In this document: positions 49,338 to 58,085 of the stretch, piece after piece
Numbering within the stretch: position 1 is the stretch's first letter
How the letters are laid out: each line of letters begins with the position of its first letter
From: Luteimonas abyssi
Lineage (GTDB): Bacteria; Pseudomonadota; Gammaproteobacteria; Xanthomonadales; Xanthomonadaceae
Direction: 5' to 3'
DNA: 64,000 nt
NCBI RefSeq assembly: GCF_001482195.1
Contig: NZ_KQ759763.1
Location: forward strand, 2,278,285 to 2,342,284
Translations under genes and position numbers: made by a program
The notes under the pieces: generated by a model
Seen by the model: only the letters and a program-made list of their open reading frames with translations
What the model was told of the DNA's origin: nothing
Database searches by the model: none

Positions 49338-49903
49338 GGGGAAGTCCTCGGTGCGATGTTGAAGGCGCCGTCGAGCGACGCGAGACGGGTCAATTCGAGC
49401 CGCTGGTCGTAGGCGCGACGCAGTTGCCCGACCAGGAAACCGGCATCCGGGCTTTCGGCGATGGCGGCGTGGATGGCTTCGACACTGCGGTCGAGCTCGT
49501 CCAGCGCGGGGCGCAATTCGTCCGATGCGCGCGCGTCGGGCAAGGCGGCGATCGCGTTGCCGTATTCCGCGGCGATCGCCTCGGCCTGCGCCTCGGCGGG
49601 GGTGAGCACGGGATCGGCACCGGGCGTGTGCAGCATCGGCAGGACGGCCACCACCGCCAGAACCGCAGCCATCGCCATGCCGACACCGCCCCACCGCCGG
49701 CGGCGGCGCTGCCGGGCCGTCGCGGCTTCGGAGAGGGACGGTGCACCGGTGTGCATGCCCGTGTGCGCACCTGCAGCTCGCGGTTCGACGGCGATGCCCT
49801 GCGCCACCGCCTCCCAGACCCGGTCCGGTGGCGTCATCGCACGCGGCAGGTCGCGCAGCCTGCGCTGCAGGTCGTCGTCGCTCGGGACGTTCGGATGGGT
49901 CAT
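49334..49903 (-). CDS. Single-pass membrane protein, probable anti-sigma factor
   Basis: A 189-aa protein. A cytoplasmic N-terminal part (LQRRLRDLPRAMTPPDRVWE) is followed by a basic stretch, one membrane helix (WGGVGMAMAAVLAVVAVLPM, about residues 70-90), and an Ala/Glu-rich helical periplasmic domain. It lacks the zinc-binding HxxxCxxC of ZAS anti-sigma factors. The role is inferred from position: it lies between the ECF sigma gene and the DUF4097 gene and overlaps each by 4 bp. Confidence 0.65.
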   Translation of the reverse strand: MTHPNVPSDDDLQRRLRDLPRAMTPPDRVWEAVAQGIAVEPRAAGAHTGMHTGAPSLSEAATARQRRRRRWGGVGMAMAAVLAVVAVLPMLHTPGADPVLTPAEAQAEAIAAEYGNAIAALPDARASDELRPALDELDRSVEAIHAAIAESPDAGFLVGQLRRAYDQRLELTRLASLDGAFNIAPRTSP

Positions 49904-50478
49904 GCGGGTTCTCCCAGGCGCTCACGCAACAAGCTGCGGGCGCGATGCAACTGTGCCTTGGAACTGCCGACGGCCATGTCCAGCGCCTCGGCGATTTCAG
50001 GATGGGTCCAGCCTTCGATGTCGTACAGCACCAGGACCGCACGTGCCCTGGGCGGAAGCCCCGCGATCAGGCGTTCCAGATCGAGGGCGGTGCCGGTGCA
50101 GCGCGGACGGGCGGCCAGGTCCTCGAGCGCGTCTTCGCCGTCGGCCAGGCGGTCGACATCGCCGCGACCGCGCAGTTCCATCAGCGCGGTGTTGACCGCC
50201 AGCCGCTGCAGCCAGGTGCCGAGCGCGCTTTCGAAGCGGAACCCCGGCAGCGCGCGCCAAGCCTTGAGGAAGGTTTCCTGCAGCACATCCTCGGCACGTG
50301 CGGCATGGCGGCCGCAGATGCGCCACACGACGGCATACAGCCTCGGCGCATGACGCTGGTAGATGGACGCGTACGCCGCCGCGTCGCCCGCCGCAGCGGC
50401 ACGCGCCAGCGCCACGTCCTCGGCGGGGTCGAGGGGTGCGCTGGAGGCCGTGGCCGACGATGCGGTCTGTTGTGACAT
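49900..50478 (-). CDS. ECF-type RNA polymerase sigma factor
   Basis: A 192-aa sigma-70 family protein with only regions 2 and 4. Region 2: EDVLQETFLKAWRALPGFRF and SALGTWLQRLAVNTALMELR. Region 4: LPPRARAVLVLYDIEGWTHP and EIAEALDMAVGSSKAQLHRA. It opens a three-gene operon (sigma, membrane protein, DUF4097) in which all joints are ATGA overlaps. Start 50478 is chosen because the region upstream is antisense to the neighbouring gene. Confidence 0.92.
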   Translation of the reverse strand: MSQQTASSATASSAPLDPAEDVALARAAAAGDAAAYASIYQRHAPRLYAVVWRICGRHAARAEDVLQETFLKAWRALPGFRFESALGTWLQRLAVNTALMELRGRGDVDRLADGEDALEDLAARPRCTGTALDLERLIAGLPPRARAVLVLYDIEGWTHPEIAEALDMAVGSSKAQLHRARSLLRERLGEPA

Positions 50479-50640
50479 GCCGGGTTGGATGCGGCGGAGG
50501 GCCGAAAGGTTTAGAGCCGAGTCCGCGCGGAGCGTGCCGACGCGGGCGCGGGCGCAGTATGCCTGCCGCGGTCTGCCTTGTTGCCGCATCCATACGCCGG
50601 CGCATCTATGATGTGGCGTCCCTTCCTGTCGAGCCGCCCC

Positions 50641-51402
50641 ATGGCCCTGATCGAGACCGCCGTCCACGAACGCATCCACGAACTCCGCCTCGCGCGCCCG
50701 CCGGTGAACGCCCTCGACCCCGCGCTGTGCGAGTCCCTGTGCGCGGCCATCGCCGGGGCCGTGGACGCCGGGGCCGACGGCCTGGTGCTGTCCGGCGGGC
50801 CGAAGGTGTTTTCCGGCGGTCTCGATGTTCCCCACCTGTTGTCGGTCCAGCGCGACCGTGCGGCCCTGCAAGCGGCCTGGACCTCGTTCTTCGACGCCGC
50901 TCGCGCCCTTGCCGGCTGCCCGGTGCCGGTGGTCGCGGCCATCGGCGGCCACGCGCCGGCCGGCGGCTGCGTGCTCGCGCTGTGCTGCGACCTGCGCATC
51001 ATGGCCGCCGGCAGCTTCCGCATCGGCCTCAACGAGACCGAAGTGGGTCTGGCCCTGCCCCCCGGCATCCTGCGCCTGCTGCAACGGACCGTCGGCCTGC
51101 GCCAGGCCGAGCGTATGGGCGTCGGCGGAATGATGCTCGACGCCGACCAGGCCCTGGCCTGCGGGCTGGTCGACGAAGTCGCCGGCGTCGACGAAGTGCT
51201 GACGCGCGCGTTGGCGCATCTGCAGACGTTGGCCGCGCTGCCGCGCGCGCCGATGCTGGCCACCCGGGCCCTGGCGCGCGCCGATCTGGTCGACGCACTG
51301 GCACCCGAGGCCATCGACCTGCCGCGTATGCTCGAAAGCTGGTTCGCACCGGATGCCCAGGCGGCGCTGCAGGCCCTGGTGGCGCGGTTGGGCAAACGCT
51401 AG
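50641..51402 (+). CDS. Enoyl-CoA hydratase/isomerase family protein
   Basis: A 253-aa crotonase-fold protein. The oxyanion-hole segments are LVLSGGPKVFSGGLDVPHLL and VVAAIGGHAPAGGCVLALCC, and NETEVGLALPPGILRLLQRT follows. The catalytic Glu pair of true hydratases is not clearly complete: the first position in APAGG is Ala/Gly. It may therefore act as an isomerase or on another acyl-CoA. It is divergent from the sigma operon and convergent with the rhodanese gene. Confidence 0.82.
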   Translation: MALIETAVHERIHELRLARPPVNALDPALCESLCAAIAGAVDAGADGLVLSGGPKVFSGGLDVPHLLSVQRDRAALQAAWTSFFDAARALAGCPVPVVAAIGGHAPAGGCVLALCCDLRIMAAGSFRIGLNETEVGLALPPGILRLLQRTVGLRQAERMGVGGMMLDADQALACGLVDEVAGVDEVLTRALAHLQTLAALPRAPMLATRALARADLVDALAPEAIDLPRMLESWFAPDAQAALQALVARLGKR

Positions 51403-51412
51403 GTCATGCCCC

Positions 51413-51434
51413 GGCCTGCATCCTGACGCAGGCC
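51413..51434. terminator. Hairpin between convergent enoyl-CoA hydratase and rhodanese genes
   Basis: A perfect 7-bp stem GGCCTGC/GCAGGCC with an 8-nt loop fills the short gap between the two stops. There is no T-tract, so termination is only plausible. Confidence 0.45.
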
Positions 51435-52397
51435 TCAGGCGGATCCGGTCGCGACCGGGCGCGTGGGGTTCTCGATCCAGCCGCTCCACGATCCGGCATA
51501 CAGCCGAGCGCCATCGAGACCGGCGTGCGCCATCGCCAGCAGGTGATGGCAGGCGGTCACGCCGGAACCGCACATCAGCACGGCCTGTCCGGGCTCGTGC
51601 TCGCCGAGCAGCGCCAGGAACTCCGCACGCAACACGGTCGCCGACTTGAAACGCCCTTCCTCGAGGTTCTCGGCATACGGCCGGTTCAGCGCACCCGGCA
51701 CATGGCCGGCCACCCGGTCGAGCGGTTCGGTCTCGCCGCGGAAGCGCGCTGCGGCACGCGCATCTATCAGCGGCAGGCCGGCCTTCAGGTGGGCGCGAAC
51801 ATCGTCCGCATCCAAGGGCGGTGCGCGCCAATGCGATGTCGCCGGACGGATGGCCGGTACCGCGACGGCTGCCGGCGCGCCTGTCTCCTGCGGCAGGCCC
51901 AGTTCGCGCCAGCGCGCCCAGCCACCGTCCACCACCGCGACCTCGCGATGGCCGGAGGCTCTCAACAGGCACCACAGGCGCGCGGCCATCGCGCCGTCCC
52001 CATCGTCGTACAGCGCGACGCGCGTATCCGGTCCGATACCCCAGCCGGCGATGGTCGTCGCGAACGCGACGGGATCCGGCCAGGGATGGCGACCGGCACC
52101 GGGCCGATGCGGCCCGGACAGGTCGCGGTCGAGATGCGCATAGCGCGCGCCCGGGATGCGCGCGGTTCGCCATGCCGCCTCGCCCGTCGCCTCGACGGCC
52201 CCCGCACCCGCCGCAGGCGCGGACAGCGAGAACCTGCAGTCCACCACCACCAGCTCCGCCGGCGCCCGGCCCGTCGTCGCGCCGGCCCTCGCCGCTGAAC
52301 CCTCCGCCGTCGCCCGCTGCCGCGATGCATCGAGCGCGGCATGCACCTCCTCGCAGGCGACCAGCGTCCGCCAGCTCGAAGCGGAGTGCGCGCTCAT
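51435..52397 (-). CDS. sseA: 3-mercaptopyruvate/thiosulfate sulfurtransferase (tandem rhodanese)
   Basis: A 320-aa protein with two rhodanese domains. The C-terminal one holds the active-site loop VLMCGSGVTACHHLLA, the CGSGVTA type of 3-mercaptopyruvate sulfurtransferases. The N-terminal one includes RIPGARYAHLDRDLSGPHRP and ALYDDGDGAMAARLWCLLRA. It overlaps the Nudix gene by 4 bp and is last of a three-gene operon. Confidence 0.9.
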   Translation of the reverse strand: MSAHSASSWRTLVACEEVHAALDASRQRATAEGSAARAGATTGRAPAELVVVDCRFSLSAPAAGAGAVEATGEAAWRTARIPGARYAHLDRDLSGPHRPGAGRHPWPDPVAFATTIAGWGIGPDTRVALYDDGDGAMAARLWCLLRASGHREVAVVDGGWARWRELGLPQETGAPAAVAVPAIRPATSHWRAPPLDADDVRAHLKAGLPLIDARAAARFRGETEPLDRVAGHVPGALNRPYAENLEEGRFKSATVLRAEFLALLGEHEPGQAVLMCGSGVTACHHLLAMAHAGLDGARLYAGSWSGWIENPTRPVATGSA

Positions 52398-53038
52398 GCC
52401 GCCGCCTCCGACATCGCGGCCAGGCGCTGGCGCAAGTTGAACAGGATCGATGCGGTCACGCCCCAGATCCGGTGCGTGGTGACCAGGGGGTCGCTCCGGA
52501 ACTGCAGGACCTGGCGTCGCCGGCCGTTGTAGTCGATGCCGATGCGCTCGAGGTTGGTGTCGGCGAGCAGGAACGCGAGCGGCACCTCGAACACCTCGGC
52601 GACCTCGGACGGATCCGGCCGCGGCGCGAACTCGGGCGCGATCCGCGCCACCGTCGGCAGCACCCGGAATCCGCTCACCGTCAGCAACGGATCGAGGAAT
52701 CCAAGGGCCTGGACCTGGGTGCCCGGCAGGCCGATCTCTTCGTGCGCCTCGCGCAGGGCGGCGTCGAGCGCATCGCGATCGTCGGGCTCGCAGCGGCCGC
52801 CGGGAAAACTGACCTGCCCTGCGTGATGGCGCAGGCTGTCGTTGCGCAGCGTCAACACCACCCGCGGCCCGTCTTCGCGCGGCACCACCCCGACCAGCAC
52901 GCCGGCGTCGGCATGCCGGCGTGCGGCCGGCAGCAGGTCGTGGACTTCGTCGAGATTCCAGCCCTCGCCCTGCGGCGGTCGCTGCAACGGATGCAGCGCG
53001 CGCGCCAGCGTATCGAACGAGAGCGACGGCGCGGTCAT
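52394..53038 (-). CDS. Nudix hydrolase, CoA pyrophosphatase (NudL-like)
   Basis: A 214-aa Nudix enzyme. The Nudix box is complete (GGRCEPDDRDALDAALREAHEEIGL, at about residues 79-103), preceded by DSLRHHAGQVSFPGG, the NuCoA-type LRxHxGQVSFPGG motif. Members cleave CoA or CoA derivatives into phosphopantetheine and 3',5'-ADP. It overlaps both neighbours by 4 bp. Confidence 0.88.
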   Translation of the reverse strand: MTAPSLSFDTLARALHPLQRPPQGEGWNLDEVHDLLPAARRHADAGVLVGVVPREDGPRVVLTLRNDSLRHHAGQVSFPGGRCEPDDRDALDAALREAHEEIGLPGTQVQALGFLDPLLTVSGFRVLPTVARIAPEFAPRPDPSEVAEVFEVPLAFLLADTNLERIGIDYNGRRRQVLQFRSDPLVTTHRIWGVTASILFNLRQRLAAMSEAAA

Positions 53039-53223
53039 GTCCTAGCCGCCTCGCGCTCCGGCAAGACCACGTCCATGACGTGGGCACGTTCGGCATCGCT
53101 CATACGGGACCAGCGTGCGATCTCGTCGCCGGTGCGGTAACAGCCATCGCACAGGCCGGAGGGATCGAGCATGCAGACCCCGATGCAGGGCGTGAGCATG
53201 GGGGCGGAAGGTGGGACGCTCAT
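53035..53223 (-). CDS. DUF1289 small Cys-rich protein
   Basis: A 62-aa protein with the DUF1289 pattern TPCIGVCMLDPSGLCDGCYR followed by TGDEIARWSRMSDAERAHVM. The four Cys (CxxxC...CxxC) may bind Fe-S or zinc. It heads the operon with the Nudix and rhodanese genes and overlaps the Nudix gene by 4 bp. Function unknown. Confidence 0.85.
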   Translation of the reverse strand: MSVPPSAPMLTPCIGVCMLDPSGLCDGCYRTGDEIARWSRMSDAERAHVMDVVLPEREAART

Positions 53224-53313
53224 CGCCTCATTCTAGTTCGTGCCCGTGTGACCGACCCGGCTGCGGGCAAAACGCCGCGTCGGCGGTCCACTCCGACCGC
53301 GCGCACCCCGGAC

Positions 53314-53345
53314 GCAGAAACGCCGCCCGGAGGCGGCGTTTCTGC
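53314..53345. terminator. Strong hairpin terminator downstream of the FKBP gene
   Basis: A perfect 14-bp stem GCAGAAACGCCGCC/GGCGGCGTTTCTGC closes a four-base loop (TCCG on the minus strand), 27 bp past the FKBP stop. The T-rich part is inside the stem. Confidence 0.85.
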
Positions 53346-53371
53346 GGATCGGACGTCGGCCAGGGCGATCG

Positions 53372-54073
53372 TCAGTTGACGCTGACCAGCTGCACCTCGA
53401 ACACCACGGCCTGGTTCGGCCCGACCGGCGACTGCGGCGTGTTGCCGTAGGCCTTGTCCGGCGGCAGCACCACTTCCCAGCGGGCACCGGTCTGCATCTG
53501 CGCCAGCGCCTCGCGCAGGCCCTCCAGCGGGATCTGGTCGATCCGCACGCTCACCGGACCGGCCTGCTGGCCTTCCTGCGCAGCGGTGGTGTCGACGAAG
53601 GTCTGGCCGGTGGTCAGGCTGCCCTTGTAGTTGATGGTGACTTCGCTGTTCGGGTTCGGGCGCGCGCCGCTGCCAGCCTCGATCACCCGGTACTGCACGC
53701 CGCCATCGAGCGCCTGCACGCCCGACTTCGAGCGGTTCTGCGCCAGGTACTGGTCGCTGCGGGTCTTGTTCTCGGTGGAGACACGCTCGAACTCCTGGCG
53801 CGCCTGGGCGAGCTGGCGCTGCTGCATGTTCTCGACCGCGCCGCGCAGCTGCTCGACCGGCACCGTGGGATCGCGCCGCGCATAACCGTCGCGAACGGCC
53901 TGGATCACGGTGTCGACGTCGATCTGCTCGCCGCTTTCGACGAGGTTGCGACCCAGGTCGTATCCGAGCGCGTAGCTCAGCTGACCCTGCTCGGTCGAGG
54001 TGTTCTGCGCCATGGCACTGCCGGCGCCGAGGGTCAGGGCCGCCAGGGAGACGGCAAGCAAACGCAACTTCAT
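53372..54073 (-). CDS. FKBP-type peptidyl-prolyl isomerase, Mip/FkpA-like, periplasmic
   Basis: A 233-aa protein. Signal peptide MKLRLLAVSLAALTLGAGSA; an N-terminal dimerisation domain (GQLSYALGYDLGRNLVESGE) with a long helix; and a C-terminal FKBP domain (EVTINYKGSLTTGQTFVDTT, then PPDKAYGNTPQSPVGPNQAV). The active-site Trp usually found in VIPGW is missing (QIPLEGLREAL), and FDSS is altered to FVDTT. Isomerase activity may be low, with a chaperone role more likely. Promoter and terminator are both visible, so it is probably monocistronic. Confidence 0.88.
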   Translation of the reverse strand: MKLRLLAVSLAALTLGAGSAMAQNTSTEQGQLSYALGYDLGRNLVESGEQIDVDTVIQAVRDGYARRDPTVPVEQLRGAVENMQQRQLAQARQEFERVSTENKTRSDQYLAQNRSKSGVQALDGGVQYRVIEAGSGARPNPNSEVTINYKGSLTTGQTFVDTTAAQEGQQAGPVSVRIDQIPLEGLREALAQMQTGARWEVVLPPDKAYGNTPQSPVGPNQAVVFEVQLVSVN

Positions 54074-54159
54074 GCGGTGGATCTCCGAAATTTCGGTTGG
54101 GATTACGTCGCCGTGACCGCACGGGAAATCCGCACAGGAGCGCCACGAACGAACGCGTT

Positions 54160-54189
54160 AGCATAGCGGCGGCCGGGCTCAACTGCCAA
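54160..54189 (-). promoter_or_regulatory. Promoter of the FKBP gene
   Basis: On the minus strand, TTGGCA and TATGCT with an 18-bp spacer, about 87-116 bp upstream of the start. Confidence 0.6.
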
Positions 54190-54289
54190 CGACAGCGCCC
54201 GATCTGACAGGCCGGAACGCGCCGAGTTCCCTCGACCTGCCCCGGCGTTCATCGATGTCGTCTTTCATTTAACAAAACCCGAACAAATC

Positions 54290-55072
54290 ATGACCGAATC
54301 CCTGCTGCTGACTGCCGACCGCGGCGCCGTCCGGACCATCACCGTCAACCGGCCCGACAAGCTCAACGCGCTCAACGCCGCCACCCTCGACGCCCTGCTT
54401 GCGGCATTCGATGCGGCCGCGGCAGACGAGACGGTCCGGGTGATCGTGCTCACCGGCGCCGGCCCCAAGGCGTTCGTGGCGGGTGCCGACATCGCCGAGA
54501 TGACCGACCTGCCGCCCGTGGCCGGCCGGGACTTCTCCCAGCGCGGCCAGCGCCTGATGCGGCGGATCGAAACCTTTCCCAAGCCGGTGATCGCCCGGAT
54601 CAACGGCTTCGCCCTCGGCGGCGGCCTCGAACTGGCGATGGCCTGCCACCTGCGCGTCGCCGCCGACACGGCCAAGATCGGCCAGCCGGAAATCAACCTC
54701 GGCCTGATTCCCGGCTTCGGCGGCACCCAGCGTCTGCTGCGCCTGGCCGGACGCGCCGCCACGCTGGAACTGTGTCTGACCGGCAGCCCGGTCGTCGCCG
54801 ACCGCGCCCTCGCCCTGGGGATCGTCAACAAGGTGGCGGCGGCCGATGCGCTGGACGAAGCCATCGATGCCCTCGCCGACCAGCTCGCCCAGGCCGCGCC
54901 GCTTGCGCTGCGCGGCATCCTCGACTGCATCCATGTCGGCGGCGAATGCGCGATGGAGGAAGGACTGGCCTACGAGACCGCGCAGTTCGGCCTGATGTTC
55001 GCGACCGACGACATGCGCGAAGGCACTCGCGCGTTTCTGGACCGTCGCAAGCCCGCCTTCGCGGGTCGCTGA
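54290..55072 (+). CDS. Enoyl-CoA hydratase
   Basis: A 260-aa crotonase with a complete active site. The first oxyanion segment is [14 protein letters not shown], and [20 protein letters not shown] and the catalytic Glu segment [20 protein letters not shown] fit hydratases of fatty-acid or amino-acid breakdown. The leader just upstream is AT-rich (TTTCATTTAACAAAAC) and lacks a clear Shine-Dalgarno sequence. It is followed by a small gene of unknown function and nth. Confidence 0.93.
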   Translation: MTESLLLTADRGAVRTITVNRPDKLNALNAATLDALLAAFDAAAADETVRVIVLTGAGPKAFVAGADIAEMTDLPPVAGRDFSQRGQRLMRRIETFPKPVIARINGFALGGGLELAMACHLRVAADTAKIGQPEINLGLIPGFGGTQRLLRLAGRAATLELCLTGSPVVADRALALGIVNKVAAADALDEAIDALADQLAQAAPLALRGILDCIHVGGECAMEEGLAYETAQFGLMFATDDMREGTRAFLDRRKPAFAGR

Positions 55073-55091
55073 GCGGCTTCGGCGTCCCGCC

Positions 55092-55469
55092 ATGCCGGCC
55101 TCCTGCCCCGCCGCGTTGCCGACATCCGGCCTGCCCGACCCGCGCCGCCTGCTCGCACTGCTCGCCGACGACGATGTCGATGCCGCCATCGACGCCGGCC
55201 TGGCGTCGCTCGGCGACGAGGCGCTGGCACGTATGGCGCCCGACGAGGCGGCCACCCTCCGCGACGCGCGCGACCGCCTGCTGATCGCATGGGCGGCCCG
55301 CGCGCGCCACCAGGCGCGCGACGACAGGCACGCACGCCTGGCCGCCGACCGCGAGGCGAAACGACAGGCACGCACGGCCGCAGCCGCGCCTTCGGCCGGC
55401 CGGCCGGCACTGCCCCCGGCGGCAGCGGCGGCCCTGGCCCGGGCGACGGCGCGTGCCAAGGGGCGCTGA
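55092..55469 (+). CDS. Hypothetical Ala/Arg-rich protein
   Basis: A 125-aa protein, not recognised. Its first half (LPDPRRLLALLADDDVDAAI) looks helical and acidic; the second half is highly basic and Ala-rich (AADREAKRQARTAAAAPSAG, ending ARATARAKGR). There is no signal peptide. It lies 19 bp after the enoyl-CoA hydratase and 143 bp before nth. A GC-rich chance frame is possible, but position and codon pattern favour a gene. Confidence 0.55.
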   Translation: MPASCPAALPTSGLPDPRRLLALLADDDVDAAIDAGLASLGDEALARMAPDEAATLRDARDRLLIAWAARARHQARDDRHARLAADREAKRQARTAAAAPSAGRPALPPAAAAALARATARAKGR

Positions 55470-55612
55470 CCGGTCGCCCCTGTCGGCAGACGCTCCCCTA
55501 CGGCAATCGCAACCGGATCCGCACGGTCACCCATCACCCATCCGTCCCCATCCACGCAGGCCACGCGGCGGCCACGACCGTCGCCCGCCCACGCAGACGT
55601 TCCGACCTCGAC

Positions 55613-56293
55613 ATGCCGACCTCTTCACCCGCCCGCCGCCGTGGCCCCACGCTCACCCGGGCCGAGATCCGCGAGCTGTTCACCCGCCTCGCCGAACTCA
55701 ATCCGAAACCCGTCACCGAACTCGAATACAGTTCGCCGTTCGAGCTGCTGGTCGCGGTCACGCTCTCGGCGCAGGCCACCGACGTCGGCGTCAACAAGGC
55801 CACCCGGCGGTTGTTCCCGGTCGCCAATACGCCTGAGGCGATCCTGGCCCTGGGCGAGGACGGCCTGAAGCGCTACATCGCCACCATCGGCCTGTTCAAC
55901 GCCAAGGCCCGCAACGTGATCGCCGCCTGCCGCATGCTGGTCGAACAGCACGGCGGTGAGGTCCCGCGCGACCGCGCGTCGCTCGAAGCCCTGCCCGGCG
56001 TCGGTCGCAAGACCGCCAACGTCGTGCTCAACACCGCCTTCGGCGAACCCACGATGGCGGTGGATACGCATATCTTCCGCGTCTCGAACCGCACCGGTCT
56101 GGCGCCGGGGCGCAACGTGCGCGCGGTGGAAGACGCGCTGCTGAAGCGGGTGCCGCCCGATTTCCTGCTCGATGCGCACCATTGGCTGATCCTGCACGGG
56201 CGCTACGTGTGCAAGGCGCGCAAACCGGAATGTCCCACCTGCGTGATCCGCGATCTGTGCCGGTATCGCGACAAGACGCCTGCCGGAGACTGA
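55613..56293 (+). CDS. nth: Endonuclease III
   Basis: A base-excision DNA glycosylase/AP lyase for oxidised pyrimidines, 226 aa. The helix-hairpin-helix with catalytic Lys is LEALPGVGRKTANVVLNTAF, the catalytic Asp is in TMAVDTHIFRVSNRTGL, and the [4Fe-4S] loop is CKARKPECPTCVIRDLC (C-x6-C-x2-C-x5-C). The ATG at 55613 gives a short N-terminal extension; no ribosome binding site is seen. Confidence 0.96.
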   Translation: MPTSSPARRRGPTLTRAEIRELFTRLAELNPKPVTELEYSSPFELLVAVTLSAQATDVGVNKATRRLFPVANTPEAILALGEDGLKRYIATIGLFNAKARNVIAACRMLVEQHGGEVPRDRASLEALPGVGRKTANVVLNTAFGEPTMAVDTHIFRVSNRTGLAPGRNVRAVEDALLKRVPPDFLLDAHHWLILHGRYVCKARKPECPTCVIRDLCRYRDKTPAGD

Positions 56294-56460
56294 CGGCGAC
56301 TGGCCAGCACGGCCGGCCTCGCTGGGCGCTGTCCTCGCAGCGACCGCGCTTCGATGCACCTGTTCCACCACGGCGCTACCGGGAATGCGGACCTCGCCTC
56401 AGCGATCCGGCGCGCTGCTTTCTCCGACAGGGCGGCCTTCGTTTTACCGGGGCCAGACAC

Positions 56461-56511
56461 GCCGATGCCGCCTGCACCCCGGGGAGAGGACCGGGTCGAG
56501 GCGGCATCGGC
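56461..56511. terminator. Long inverted repeat between nth and the porin gene
   Basis: Perfect 13-bp arms, GCCGATGCCGCCT (56461-56473) and AGGCGGCATCGGC (56499-56511), with a 25-nt G/C-rich loop, lie 15 bp past the porin stop. It could end transcripts from both sides, but there is no T-tract. Confidence 0.5.
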
Positions 56512-56525
56512 GATCGCGCGGTGGA

Positions 56526-57833
56526 TCAGAAGCTCAGCTGCGTACGCACGGCGAACTGATTGGTCTTGTCGCCGAGGAACTCGTTGTCGCCGCGGGTGTA
56601 GTTGAACATCATGCGGACGTTGGAATTCATGAACCAGTTGACGCCGAAGGTGGTGCTGCTGGCCTCCATGCCGGCCACGTCCTTGTTCTCGATGGTGTCG
56701 TAGCGCGCGGTCAGCTGCCACGCGCCACCCGGACCGTTCGGACGCGGCGAGTTGAACACGCCGGTGCCGACGCGGTAGGGGCGGTGTTCGCCGGTGATCG
56801 TCCAGGCGCCCATCAGATACCAGGTGTCGACATCCTGGTCGCCACCGAGCTCCTGACCGTAGGTGGCACGCGCGTACTCGGACTGGAAGAACAGCGGACC
56901 GAACGAACCGGCCGCTTCCAGGCCGATGGTGTCGATCGATTCGCCGCTGGCGCCGGTGGTGGTGGCGATGGTCTGCGACGGACCGCGGCGGCCGGCGTAG
57001 ACCGCCGAAGCCGAGAAATCGGCCGACCCCTTGTTGAGGTTCTCGTGGCTGTACGACGCGCCGAAGTGCAGCGTGCTGGCGTCGTCGTTGATCGGCGCCC
57101 AGGTCGCGCGCGCCGAAGCGCCCATGCCCTCGTTGCGCGGGCCGGAGGCGCTGCGCAGGTTGAACAGGGCGGTGCCGAAGCTGTAGTTGTCGCCGCTGGT
57201 CTGATAGCCCAGACCCTGCTGGAACTGGCGACCGGCGTAGACGCCGGTGGCGCTGGCGAACGGACGCTCCATCATCAGGATCTCGTTGGAGCTGGTCATC
57301 TCCTCCATCGAGCGGTAGGGCTTGAAGTGACCGATGGTGAGCTTGCCGCCGAGCATCTCGCGGGCGATGAACACGTCGCGGAAACCGTCGGTGGTGCTAC
57401 CGGCGGCGAAGTCCTGCTCCATCTTGTACTCCCAGCCCGCGGCCTTGCCGGCCAGGGTCAGGCGGGCGCGGCGGAACTCGCTGGTGCCGGTGACGTCGGC
57501 CTGGTCGCGGTCGAACGCGTAGGCATCGAAATGGATGCGCCCGCCCAGCGAGAACTCGGAGTTGCCATCGGCCGAGGTGACCCGCAGACCGCCGTTGCGC
57601 GGCTCCACCTTGACCTGCGCGCTGGACGCCGACGCAGCCGCCTGCTGCTGGGCGATGTTGATCTCGGACTGCGCGTCGCTGCGGTCTTCGAGCTCGGCCA
57701 TGCGGGCCTGAAGCGCCTGCAACTGGGCCCGAAGCTCGGCGACTTCGCGGTCGCGGGCGTCCTGCGCGGCCGCGGGAAGCGCAATGCCGCCGAGCGCAAC
57801 GGCGACGGAAAGCGCAAGCAGGGAAGAACGCAT
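56526..57833 (-). CDS. Phosphate-selective porin, OprO/OprP family
   Basis: An outer-membrane porin of 435 aa. It has a signal peptide (MRSSLLALSVAVALGGIALP) and an N-terminal coiled coil (VAELRAQLQALQARMAELED), followed by a beta-barrel typical of PF07396 (LRVTSADGNSEFSLGGRIHF, WEYKMEQDFAAGSTTDGFRD, LGGKLTIGHFKPYRSMEEMT) and ending in a C-terminal Phe (FAVRTQLSF). Such porins take up phosphate or polyphosphate and are often under PhoB. A possible Pho box lies 109 bp upstream. It is divergent from a glycosyltransferase. Confidence 0.9.
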   Translation of the reverse strand: MRSSLLALSVAVALGGIALPAAAQDARDREVAELRAQLQALQARMAELEDRSDAQSEINIAQQQAAASASSAQVKVEPRNGGLRVTSADGNSEFSLGGRIHFDAYAFDRDQADVTGTSEFRRARLTLAGKAAGWEYKMEQDFAAGSTTDGFRDVFIAREMLGGKLTIGHFKPYRSMEEMTSSNEILMMERPFASATGVYAGRQFQQGLGYQTSGDNYSFGTALFNLRSASGPRNEGMGASARATWAPINDDASTLHFGASYSHENLNKGSADFSASAVYAGRRGPSQTIATTTGASGESIDTIGLEAAGSFGPLFFQSEYARATYGQELGGDQDVDTWYLMGAWTITGEHRPYRVGTGVFNSPRPNGPGGAWQLTARYDTIENKDVAGMEASSTTFGVNWFMNSNVRMMFNYTRGDNEFLGDKTNQFAVRTQLSF

Positions 57834-57941
57834 GGTGAGGCTCCAGATTCGGATATGGGATGTCGGCCACCGGCATTGGCGACCGCGTGAATTCGCGGTG
57901 CAAAGAGTGGGTCCGGAATCTGACCGGGACATGTTCTTTTT

Positions 57942-57959
57942 GTGACTCAAATATGACGC
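57942..57959 (-). promoter_or_regulatory. Possible Pho box upstream of the porin gene
   Basis: The minus strand reads GCGTCAT-ATTT-GAGTCAC: two GTCAY repeats at an 11-bp period, as in the PhoB site (CTGTCAT-N4-CTGTCAY), each half matching 5 of 7. A weaker candidate on the plus strand, CCGTCAT-CCCG-GCGACAC (58018-58035), faces the glycosyltransferase. Neither has a clear -10. Confidence 0.4.
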
Positions 57960-58085
57960 GCAGCGCCCCGGACGAGAGCGGTGCGCACGCGGTGACGGGC
58001 TCCGGCACGCCACACAACCGTCATCCCGGCGACACGATCGCGGCACATTCCGGTCGCAAGCTGCCGCCGTACTCAGGAGAACGCC

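Noticed and set aside
56385-57890. 501-codon plus-strand frame over the porin
   Set aside because: Antisense to a porin with signal peptide and C-terminal Phe. No protein motifs in the plus frame.
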